Assembly (NCBI GenBank): GCA_009711615.1
Contig: VENI01000005.1
Span: 434,001 to 498,000 of the forward strand
Reading direction: 5' to 3'
DNA: 64,000 nucleotides
DNA from: Bacillota bacterium
GTDB taxonomy: Bacteria > Bacillota > Desulfotomaculia > Desulfotomaculales > Desulfohalotomaculaceae
Part shown: positions 37,506 through 45,304 of the stretch, in pieces
How the letters are laid out: each line of letters begins with the position of its first letter
Position numbering within the stretch: the stretch's first letter is position 1
The notes under the pieces: generated by a model
Told to the model about the DNA's origin: nothing
Database searches by the model: none
The model's input: the letters and a program-made list of their open reading frames with translations, nothing else
Made by a program: the position numbers and the translations under genes

Positions 37506-38613
37506 AAATTTCAGCTACTTTCTTAATCCAGACTTCAGTGCTATGATTGTTAATTACATAATCCCTTGCATTAGCACCAATCCGTTCACCCTTGTTATCG
37601 TTAGTTACTAGATTTCTCATCATTTCAGCTAATTCTTTGTCATCACCTTCATTAAATAGAAGTCCGGTATTATTATGTTTTATTATTTCAGCAAGACCAC
37701 CGATGTTAGATGCTACAACTGGTTTGCTTACACTCATACCTTCCAGTGCAGATATTGAACTAGCCTCTATAACCCCTTCAACAGGTACCGAAGGAATGAT
37801 TATTCCTTTAGACTGATTCATTAACTTTACCATTTCTGATTGATCAACAGAACCTAAAAATCTTATGTTATCACTTAATCCCAGTTCTTTTGCCTTATTC
37901 TCAAGATTAATTTTTTCAGGTCCGTCTCCAGCTATCCATAAGTCCAAGTTTAAATCTTGCATATTTTTAAACGCTTCAATAGCTACATGAACACCATTCT
38001 TTCTAACTAGCCTTCTAGGAACTAAAAAGAATCCTTTACTTAAATTATTTTTTGCATTATTTATAGGTTTAAATATTTTTGTATCCACAGAATTTAATAC
38101 TACAGAAATTTTTTCAGGATTTATATTATAATCATTAATTATAATATCTTTTTGTCCTGTATCTACAGCTATGATATGGTCTGCATTCTTATATGCACTC
38201 ATTTCTTGTTTCATTAAATAAGATAAATAGTTTTCCTTGGCTCCTAACATTCTTGCCTCCCTAGACATCGGTCCATGTACCGTAAGAATTAATGGAAGCT
38301 TGAAATAACTAGCTGCATTTGCATATAATACATCCTGTGAATGTATTAAGTTTACACTTTTCTCTTTAATTACTTCATATGTTATAGAAGCACAATTCCT
38401 GATTCTTAATTTAGCAAATTCAATTTTTGCTTTGTCTCTATTGCCAAAGACTTTTATTGCAACAGCCAACTTTTGAAATCTATTTACATTAACTGGTTTT
38501 ACAATGGAACTGTTAATTCCAGTTGATTCCAATGTATCTTTCAATGTTGTTGTATAGGATTTAACACCCCCTGATAAAAGCCCAAAAGAAGTGCCAATTA
38601 CTACATTCATCAT
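37489..38613 (-). CDS. Glycosyltransferase family 4
   Basis: 374 residues. N-terminal GTSFGLLSGGVKSYTTTL, middle VPRRLVRKNGVHVAIEAF, C-terminal PVEGVIEASSISALEGMSVSKPVVASNIGGLAEII. It belongs to the GT4 group that also contains SqdX-type sulfoquinovosyltransferases, but many other enzymes share these motifs, so no assignment is made. Confidence 0.9.
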   Translation of the reverse strand: MMNVVIGTSFGLLSGGVKSYTTTLKDTLESTGINSSIVKPVNVNRFQKLAVAIKVFGNRDKAKIEFAKLRIRNCASITYEVIKEKSVNLIHSQDVLYANAASYFKLPLILTVHGPMSREARMLGAKENYLSYLMKQEMSAYKNADHIIAVDTGQKDIIINDYNINPEKISVVLNSVDTKIFKPINNAKNNLSKGFFLVPRRLVRKNGVHVAIEAFKNMQDLNLDLWIAGDGPEKINLENKAKELGLSDNIRFLGSVDQSEMVKLMNQSKGIIIPSVPVEGVIEASSISALEGMSVSKPVVASNIGGLAEIIKHNNTGLLFNEGDDKELAEMMRNLVTNDNKGERIGANARDYVINNHSTEVWIKKVAEIYDKTL

Positions 38614-38648
38614 CTTAGATCCTCCTTAAGGAATACAGTGTATATAAG

Positions 38649-40067
38649 TTAGAAAGAAATAGACTTCTTTTTAAAGATTAACATACTTGCTAACAAGTAA
38701 ATTAATGATGGAAACCATATTCCCACTAATGGATCCAATACACTTATGGATAAAAGGTAAGAGATAATATAAATTATCATCCCCAGTGTAATATAATAAA
38801 GGCTTTGTCTAATAATACTTACACTTCCTGCCAAACTAATCATAAAACAAAATAACATTATAACCTCGGTACTTATTACAGCAATGGCACTACCTACTGC
38901 GCCTAATTGCATGCCCAATAGTATGTGCACAACAGCTCCAAATACTATTGAAAATCCAACACAAATAATTCGTCGTTTTTGAAAATTCCGAGTTGTAAGG
39001 GCGTCCCCTAGTGGTATAGTTATAGAGTGAACCAGTACTAACCATGCTAAAATTCTCAGTGTCTCTACAGAAGTACCAGTTCCCCACTCTTTACCAAAAA
39101 TAATATTTATGAACACAGTAGGATATAGGGCAAATGGCAATGCAAATGTTACTCCTAAGATACACATTATTTGCATCTGGATCTTTACAAATCTTGTATT
39201 TCTGTCCTTACCTATATAACCTTGTTTAAAGAGAACAGGGTAAAATGCTCCTGCTATAGTACCTGGTATAAGGTAGAGTATAACTGGTATTCTGTAAGCT
39301 GCAGAGAAATAACCAACTTCTTGTAACGAAGCTACACGTTCAAGAATTAATGGGCCCATTTGAGGAATTAAAATACTAAATACGCCGCCTAATGTAAAAT
39401 AACCCAATTCTTTTGTAATTGTAATATTCCATTTACCCTTTAATGAACAGCTTCTTATTAAAACTAATAGTGCAAATATACCTCCCACGAACTGTCCAAG
39501 ACCGTATGCAAACGCAAAGTTCTTAACATCCCAGGATAAAAATATTCCACTAACCAGTAATATTGCCGTAAATAAGGAACTTATGGCTCTAATTAAAGCT
39601 GTTAAATGCATTTGTTCTGTTAACTGAAAATAAGCAGCGCCCAGCCCTTGAAATGCAACACCCCAGATTGCCGGTATAGTTGCCCACAGTATTGTTTCTT
39701 TCAATATGTTATTTTCATACAATATCGGAACTATTAGCAGAATAATAATTGAAGTTACTAGACCGAAACTAATGCGTAGAATTAAAGCACTGAGCGTAAG
39801 CGAGGGTAAATGTGCATTAGGCTTGCTGCCTTCACGAATAAAAGTTTGTGAAAGTCCTAAGTCTGTACAAAAAGATGCTAGGTTAGAGAAAGCTAAAGCT
39901 ACTGCCAGTGTGCCATAAGCAGTAGCCCCAATAGTACGGGCAACAAGAATAGTGGCCAAAGCTGTAAGTAATCTAACACCAACATTTCCCAATAGCAGAA
40001 AACCAGCATTCTTTAATATTCTTAGAATATAATCTGAAATGTTATCTTTTGGTGTATTCCCTATCAT
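38649..40067 (-). CDS. Polysaccharide flippase (Wzx/RfbX, MOP family)
   Basis: 472 residues from ATG 40067 behind GAAGGG. About 12 to 14 membrane helices and the family start NAGFLLLGNVGVRLLTALATILVAR, then IGATAYGTLAVALAFSNLASFCTDLGLSQTFIREG. Moves undecaprenyl-pyrophosphate-linked glycan units across the membrane. With the initiating transferase at 43400 this indicates a Wzx-type assembly route. Confidence 0.93.
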   Translation of the reverse strand: MIGNTPKDNISDYILRILKNAGFLLLGNVGVRLLTALATILVARTIGATAYGTLAVALAFSNLASFCTDLGLSQTFIREGSKPNAHLPSLTLSALILRISFGLVTSIIILLIVPILYENNILKETILWATIPAIWGVAFQGLGAAYFQLTEQMHLTALIRAISSLFTAILLVSGIFLSWDVKNFAFAYGLGQFVGGIFALLVLIRSCSLKGKWNITITKELGYFTLGGVFSILIPQMGPLILERVASLQEVGYFSAAYRIPVILYLIPGTIAGAFYPVLFKQGYIGKDRNTRFVKIQMQIMCILGVTFALPFALYPTVFINIIFGKEWGTGTSVETLRILAWLVLVHSITIPLGDALTTRNFQKRRIICVGFSIVFGAVVHILLGMQLGAVGSAIAVISTEVIMLFCFMISLAGSVSIIRQSLYYITLGMIIYIISYLLSISVLDPLVGIWFPSLIYLLASMLIFKKKSISF

Positions 40068-40094
40068 ATGGCTACCCTTCGTATACAATATAAT

Positions 40095-41249
40095 TTATTT
40101 CTTATGCCATTCAAAACCCCTGTATATTTTACTTTTGTTAATATTTTTTCTATGTTTAATAATTGCTTTAAGCATATTTTCTAATACTTCGTCCGTTAAG
40201 TAATTAGGCTTTAGACCCAAGTCAACTAACCCTGTGAACTTTGGGTTGTAATAATGTTCTTCAGCTTCTATACGAGGATTGGGAATAGATTTAATTTGAA
40301 CTTCTAAACCCAGTTGGCTACCTACACCCTTGACTTTGTCTGCTAATTCTTTGACATTAAATGTCTCAGTAATCTGATTAAAAATACGTAATTCTCCCTT
40401 CTGTGCTGGGTTCTCCACAGAAAGACTAACGCAGTTCATAGTATCCTTAATATTAATATAACCTCTAGTTTGTCCACCCTTACCATAAACCGTCAGCGGG
40501 TAACCAACTACAGCCTGTACAGCGAACCTATTAATTACAGTTCCAAACAACTCATCATAATTAAAAAACGGAAGTAACCTTTCATCTTGCTCTGATTCTT
40601 CTGTAAACAACCCATAAACCGGCCCTTGCATTAAATCAGTAACACGCAAACCCCACATACGGACGTAGAACCACAACATATCCGTATCCATAATTTTTGT
40701 TGTATGGTAAAGTGAACTGCCCTGTCTAGGATATAAGAACTTTTCCTTACGGCCTTTATACTCTACATCTAACCAACCTTCTTCAATATCTATATTAGGT
40801 GTTCCATACTCACCCATAGTCCCTAATTTGATTATATGCGCCTCTGGACAGAATTCTTTTACTGCAAATATAACATTTGCAGTTACCGTTAAGTTATTAT
40901 TCATAGTATGCATAGCCGTTTCTCTATTTAACATGGAATAAGGGGCTGAGGGTTGCTCTGCATAATGAATAACAGCATCCGGCTGAAATTCTTGAAATAC
41001 TCTACTTATGAATGTCCATTCTTTCAAATCCCCAATATAAACACCAATCTTTTTTCCTGAAACAGCTTCCCACAGACGAACACGTTCATGTAAGTTTGGT
41101 GTGGGGAAAAGGGGGGCCACATCCTGTTCGCGACATATATTACGACGTAAATAATTATCAACACCACAGACTTCGTGCCCTTCTTTAGATAATGCCATTG
41201 CAGTTGGCCAGCCAAGATAACCATCCATACCAAGTATTAAAACGCGCAT
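40095..41249 (-). CDS. UDP-sulfoquinovose synthase-like enzyme (SQD1/Agl3 family)
   Basis: 384 residues, ATG start. Extended SDR enzyme with the particular signatures of the SQD1 family, not of ordinary epimerases: LGMDGYLGWPTAMALS, DNYLRR, IHYAEQPSAPYSM, KLGTMGEYGTPNIDIEEG, YPRQGSSLYHTTK, LTVYGKGGQTRGYINIKDT and NPRIEAEEHYYNPK. Catalytic residues at T144, E147, Y181 and K185 match Thr145, Tyr182 and Lys186 known from Arabidopsis SQD1 with an offset of one. The family converts UDP-glucose and sulfite to UDP-sulfoquinovose for plant and bacterial sulfolipid and for the Sulfolobus S-layer glycan (Agl3). Here it sits among glycosyltransferases and a flippase, so a glycan role is likelier than a lipid one. 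Confidence 0.93.
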   Translation of the reverse strand: MRVLILGMDGYLGWPTAMALSKEGHEVCGVDNYLRRNICREQDVAPLFPTPNLHERVRLWEAVSGKKIGVYIGDLKEWTFISRVFQEFQPDAVIHYAEQPSAPYSMLNRETAMHTMNNNLTVTANVIFAVKEFCPEAHIIKLGTMGEYGTPNIDIEEGWLDVEYKGRKEKFLYPRQGSSLYHTTKIMDTDMLWFYVRMWGLRVTDLMQGPVYGLFTEESEQDERLLPFFNYDELFGTVINRFAVQAVVGYPLTVYGKGGQTRGYINIKDTMNCVSLSVENPAQKGELRIFNQITETFNVKELADKVKGVGSQLGLEVQIKSIPNPRIEAEEHYYNPKFTGLVDLGLKPNYLTDEVLENMLKAIIKHRKNINKSKIYRGFEWHKK

Positions 41250-41265
41250 AAGTTATCACCCTTTG

Positions 41266-42339
41266 CTAAATTGCTATATCTTCTTTGTTGTCGGTTATAT
41301 AATTAGCATCAATTAGACCATTTTTATATAAGTAATATAAAAGTTCTTCTTTTGTCATCGCTTTCTCTACAGATGAATTATAAGGGTTAATGATTTTAGT
41401 CGGCAGTTGGTCTGGGTATTGGTAAATTATTTCTTCATATACCGATCTAAAGGCTGGCAGTACTACATACTGATTTTTTAATTCCACTGCTCTTCTTGTT
41501 TCTTCCTGACTCATCAATTCTTCATATAACTTCTCCCCTGGTTTTGTTCCTATAATTTTAATCTTTATATCATTTGCACTGTAACCATATTGCGGTGCCA
41601 AGGCCTTGATCATTGTTTTTGCCAAGTCTTTTATTTTAGTAACTGGCATTTTTGTAATAAATACTTCTCCACCTTTAGCCAGACCGGCACCTTGTAAAAC
41701 AAGTGAAACAGCTTGTTCCAATGTCATAATAAATCTGGTCATATCCCTATGGGTTAAAGTAACCGGTCCACCATTAGCAATCTGTTCTTTAAAAATTGGT
41801 ATTACCGATCCTGCAGAACCCAGTACATTACCAAATCTTGTTGAAGCAAATATTGGGCCACTCCCATTATATTTCTTGGCATTTGCTGCAGTAATTAATC
41901 TTTCACCCATTAGTTTGGATGTACCCATTACATTTGTCGGATTAACAGCTTTATCTGAACTGGTGAACAAAACTCTTTCCACCTTGTTTGATATGGCTGC
42001 TTGAATAAGATTATGTATCCCCGTAATATTAGTCTCCACAGCATCCCATGGCGATTTCTCACACAATATAACGTGCTTTAATGCAGCTGTATGAATGACA
42101 ACATCTATACCCTTCATATCCGACATCAACTTGTCCCGGTCACGAACATCACCAATATAGCAGTTAACCCTAGGATCATTAGTATAGTTTTGTTCTAGAA
42201 AGAAGAGTGCAGATTCATTGTTATCTATTACCCTTACTTCCTTTGGTTCATAATAGAGGCATAGTTGGCGAACTATTTCCTTCCCTACTGTGCCAGCACC
42301 TCCGGTAATTAAAAACTTTTTCCCCATAAGGTTTAGCAT
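41266..42339 (-). CDS. CapD/FlaA1-type nucleotide-sugar 4,6-dehydratase
   Basis: 357 residues; ATG behind AGAGGAGG. Short cytoplasmic form without the membrane part. NAD-binding ITGGAGTVGKEIV, HTAALKHVILCE, and the active-site region FTSSDKAVNPTNVMGTSK, in which Met replaces the SDR Tyr as in FlaA1/PglF enzymes; STRFGNVLGSAGSVIP and KPGEKLYEELMS follow. Probably makes a UDP-4-keto-6-deoxy-HexNAc intermediate. No matching aminotransferase is in the cluster. Confidence 0.9.
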   Translation of the reverse strand: MLNLMGKKFLITGGAGTVGKEIVRQLCLYYEPKEVRVIDNNESALFFLEQNYTNDPRVNCYIGDVRDRDKLMSDMKGIDVVIHTAALKHVILCEKSPWDAVETNITGIHNLIQAAISNKVERVLFTSSDKAVNPTNVMGTSKLMGERLITAANAKKYNGSGPIFASTRFGNVLGSAGSVIPIFKEQIANGGPVTLTHRDMTRFIMTLEQAVSLVLQGAGLAKGGEVFITKMPVTKIKDLAKTMIKALAPQYGYSANDIKIKIIGTKPGEKLYEELMSQEETRRAVELKNQYVVLPAFRSVYEEIIYQYPDQLPTKIINPYNSSVEKAMTKEELLYYLYKNGLIDANYITDNKEDIAI

Positions 42340-42362
42340 GCTGCATCCTCCTCTTCCTATTT

Positions 42363-43361
42363 TTATCTTAAACCCGAAGTCTCTTTAAACCATTCTATAG
42401 TGGCTTTTAAACCTTTGTTTAAGTCATACTGTGGCTCAAAACCCAATATTGTCTTAGCTTTGGTAATATCTGAATAATTTCTTCTTACGTCACCTAATCG
42501 ATTCTCACCATAAATAACCCTAACATTTAAATTTGGATAGTATTCTTTTAAGTTTTTAATAAGTTGCTTGGTTAATTCATTAACTGTAGTTTCTTTATAT
42601 GTAGCTATTTGAAATACTTCACCGCCAACATCGTTCTGGACGGACAGCATGATAGCACTTATTAAATCTTTGATATAAATGAAGTCTCTAGTTTGTCCAC
42701 CATCACCATATATTTCAAGTGTTTCACCGGCCAGTGCCTCTTTAATAAACTTTGCCACTACACTGCTTTTATGTTTGCTTCTTGGTCCATACACGTTTCC
42801 AAAACGTAAAGCTACTGTTTTTACACCGAAGGTTCTATAATATGCAGAACAGTATGCTTCACCGGCCAGTTTACTGGCACCATATGGTGATACTGGTCGT
42901 GGAACTTTTTCTTCATGGATGGGTGGTTCTTGCTCACCTAAGGGTGCTCCACTTGAAGCAAAAATGAATTTATTTACGCTATGCTGTCTAGCACCTTCCA
43001 ACATATTTAAAATGCCAATAACATTATTCTCACAATCCTGCCTTGGATTTTCTACAGATGGAGCTACCCCGGTATTAGCTGCTAAGTGCACGATTACATC
43101 AATACCTTTACAAACATCCTCAGTGATCTGGGAGTCCCTTATGTCCCCTTCTATTAATTCACAGCCACAGGGAGATTCGGTTATTTGCGTATGGCGTATT
43201 TGATTAAAACTACAAACCTCGCTTAAGTCTTCTACTGTTCCTACACTAAGATTATCTAATATTCTTATATTTGCATTGGGATTGCTACTAATAATATCCT
43301 GTATTAAACTAGTACCAATAAAACCACAGCCACCGGTGATTAACCAATTTAATTGCTTCAT
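42363..43361 (-). CDS. NAD-dependent sugar epimerase (GalE/WbpP-like)
   Basis: 332 residues. ITGGCGFIGTSLI, LAANTGVAPSVENPRQDCENNV, IFASSGAPLGEQEPPI and SPYGASKLAGEAYCSAYY (Tyr and Lys of the SDR triad), RFGNVYGPRS and GDGGQTRDFIYIKD. The pattern is that of UDP-GlcNAc/UDP-glucose C4-epimerases; the exact substrate cannot be told. Confidence 0.9.
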   Translation of the reverse strand: MKQLNWLITGGCGFIGTSLIQDIISSNPNANIRILDNLSVGTVEDLSEVCSFNQIRHTQITESPCGCELIEGDIRDSQITEDVCKGIDVIVHLAANTGVAPSVENPRQDCENNVIGILNMLEGARQHSVNKFIFASSGAPLGEQEPPIHEEKVPRPVSPYGASKLAGEAYCSAYYRTFGVKTVALRFGNVYGPRSKHKSSVVAKFIKEALAGETLEIYGDGGQTRDFIYIKDLISAIMLSVQNDVGGEVFQIATYKETTVNELTKQLIKNLKEYYPNLNVRVIYGENRLGDVRRNYSDITKAKTILGFEPQYDLNKGLKATIEWFKETSGLR

Positions 43362-43399
43362 GTTTGTATTCTCCTAACTATATTGTTAGATAGTTGTTA

Positions 43400-44056
43400 T
43401 TATCTTGCACCACTACCTGTTAATACCACCTTAACTGTTTTAATCAATATCTTAACGTCCATCCAAAGGGATCTTTTCTTGATGTACTCCAGATCATATT
43501 TTAGTTTTTCTTTTGGGGTTACATCATAGCCGCCATTCACTTGTGCCCAGCCTGTAATACCGGGCATCACTCGTAATCGTTCAACAAATCTTGGTATTTC
43601 ATCCTGAAATTTTGTGGTTAATTTAGGTACCTCTGGCCTGGGGCCAATTAAACTTAAATCCCCTTCTAACACATTAAATAATTGAGGAATTTCATCTATT
43701 CTTGTCTTCCTTATCATTCTGCCAACCCTAGTTACCCTGGGATCTCCTTCTTTTGCCCACTGACCATTATCTGAGCCTACAATCATAGACCTAAATTTAT
43801 ATATTGAAATGATCTTACCGTGTAAACCAACCCTATCTTGTTTAAATATTATTGGTCCTTTCGAATCTAATTTAATAGCAATGGATGTGATTATTAAAAT
43901 CGGCATTGCCAATAACACACCAATCAAACAGCATATTACATCCATAAAACGTTTTACTTTATTATATGTGTAATACTTCTGGGTCCCAGGAACTACAACA
44001 TGCCGCTGTTCGAAACCATCCCTATATAATACTTGTGCCAGTGCATTCTTGCTCAT
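43400..44056 (-). CDS. Initiating sugar-phosphate transferase (WcaJ/PglC-type)
   Basis: 218 residues; ATG behind AAAGGAG. One hydrophobic re-entrant helix (VICCLIGVLLAMPILIITSIA), then the catalytic core: GPIIFKQDRVGLHGK, YKFRSMIVGSD, RKTRIDEIPQLFNVLEGDLSLIGPRPE, PGITGWAQVNG. Transfers a sugar phosphate from a nucleotide sugar to undecaprenyl phosphate, the first step of glycan assembly. Confidence 0.95.
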   Translation of the reverse strand: MSKNALAQVLYRDGFEQRHVVVPGTQKYYTYNKVKRFMDVICCLIGVLLAMPILIITSIAIKLDSKGPIIFKQDRVGLHGKIISIYKFRSMIVGSDNGQWAKEGDPRVTRVGRMIRKTRIDEIPQLFNVLEGDLSLIGPRPEVPKLTTKFQDEIPRFVERLRVMPGITGWAQVNGGYDVTPKEKLKYDLEYIKKRSLWMDVKILIKTVKVVLTGSGAR

Positions 44057-44081
44057 AATTCAAACACACTCCTTTAATACA

Positions 44082-45020
44082 TTACCCCAAACAAGCTATC
44101 TTGTTTTCTGAATTATAGTAGTGCCAAGCTTCATATATGCCTTGCTCAAGCGTCCATTTAGGTTTCCATTTTAATTTGCTGGTGATAAGCTTGTCTGATA
44201 GGTAACTATGTATTATGTCCCCCTGCCTGGAAGGCCGGTATTGAGGTTTTAAGTTGCTATTTGAAATATTCATTAGCATTTGGTAGAGGGTGTTTATAGA
44301 GGTTTGTTTGTTGGTGCAAACATTTAGTATTTCCTGATGTGCCCTATTTATGGCGTCTATATTAGCCTTGGCAACGTCTTTGACATAAACCAAGTCTCTT
44401 GTTTGTTTTCCGTCACCAAAAATAGTAGGTTGTTGATTATTAATTAATGAGTTTATAAATATTGATACAACTCCACCTTCTCCCAATGCATCCTGCCTGG
44501 GTCCGTATATATTTGCATAGCGCAGCACAGTATACTGAAGGCCATATAATGACTTATAGATTCTTAAATAATTCTCTACAGTTAATTTCGATAGCCCATA
44601 GCCTGATTGGGGCTTAAGTGGGTGTTTTTCATCTATAGGTAGGTAATTAGGTTCGCCATACACAGCTGCAGATGAAGCGTATATAAATTTACGTACGTTT
44701 GTTAAACGACAAGCCTCAAGTAAGTTGACAGAACCTTCCACATTAATTCGGGCATCCTCTACCGGATCTTTTAGTGAATTGGGCACCGATACTTGTGCTG
44801 CCTGGTGAATAACAACCTGAGGTCGATATTCCTTAAATATATGGTTAACTAACTTAACATTTCTTATATCTCCATAGTAAAATTTGGCTTTAGGGTTAAC
44901 ATTTATCATATGACCGGTTGTAAGATTATCAAGGATAGCAACTTTATGATTTTTATTTATTAGTAAATCCACGATGTGAGAGCCTATAAAGCCAGCCCCA
45001 CCGGTAACTAATATTCTCAT
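44082..45020 (-). CDS. UDP-glucose 4-epimerase-like protein
   Basis: 312 residues. VTGGAGFIGSHIVDLL, ILDNLTTGH, HQAAQVSVPNSLKDP, ASSAAVYGEPNYLPI, SGYGLSKLTVENYL, RYANIYGPRQD, FGDGKQTRDLVYVKD: a complete GalE-type SDR. First gene of the cluster; its promoter should lie in the intergenic stretch to uvrA. Confidence 0.92.
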   Translation of the reverse strand: MRILVTGGAGFIGSHIVDLLINKNHKVAILDNLTTGHMINVNPKAKFYYGDIRNVKLVNHIFKEYRPQVVIHQAAQVSVPNSLKDPVEDARINVEGSVNLLEACRLTNVRKFIYASSAAVYGEPNYLPIDEKHPLKPQSGYGLSKLTVENYLRIYKSLYGLQYTVLRYANIYGPRQDALGEGGVVSIFINSLINNQQPTIFGDGKQTRDLVYVKDVAKANIDAINRAHQEILNVCTNKQTSINTLYQMLMNISNSNLKPQYRPSRQGDIIHSYLSDKLITSKLKWKPKWTLEQGIYEAWHYYNSENKIACLG

Positions 45021-45304
45021 GCTCCCCCCTCATTTCTTCTTTAAGTAAAAAGCCATATTTTAGTATTGTTCTGCAAAGTTTTTTCTTAAAGACAAAACAT
45101 CCCTAATATTTTGAAATATATAACTAATAATACCATGAAATTATGACGGGATAATTGGTCCATAGTACCCAAATTATGATTAGGACATTGGGCTAGTAGA
45201 AAAAACAACTACATAAATAGCCCTGAACAAACAGAAACGAGAGAGCCATTCAGGCTCTCTCGTACGTAGGATTATAATATATTTTTTTGCATTGTTAATC
45301 ATAT
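45021..45304. other. Intergenic region between uvrA and the glycan cluster
   Basis: About 280 nt, AT-rich; no ORF recognised. Holds the uvrA terminator hairpin (45237-45263) and presumably the promoter of the glycan operon. Confidence 0.6.
45237..45263 (-). terminator. Terminator of uvrA
   Basis: Perfect 11-bp stem ACGAGAGAGCC / GGCTCTCTCGT, then TTTCTGTTTGTT on the minus strand, about 40 nt beyond the uvrA stop. Confidence 0.78.

Noticed and set aside
37489..38613. Assignment of this GT4 enzyme as sulfoquinovosyltransferase SqdX
   Set aside because: The visible motifs are shared by most GT4 enzymes; proximity to the SQ synthase alone is not enough.
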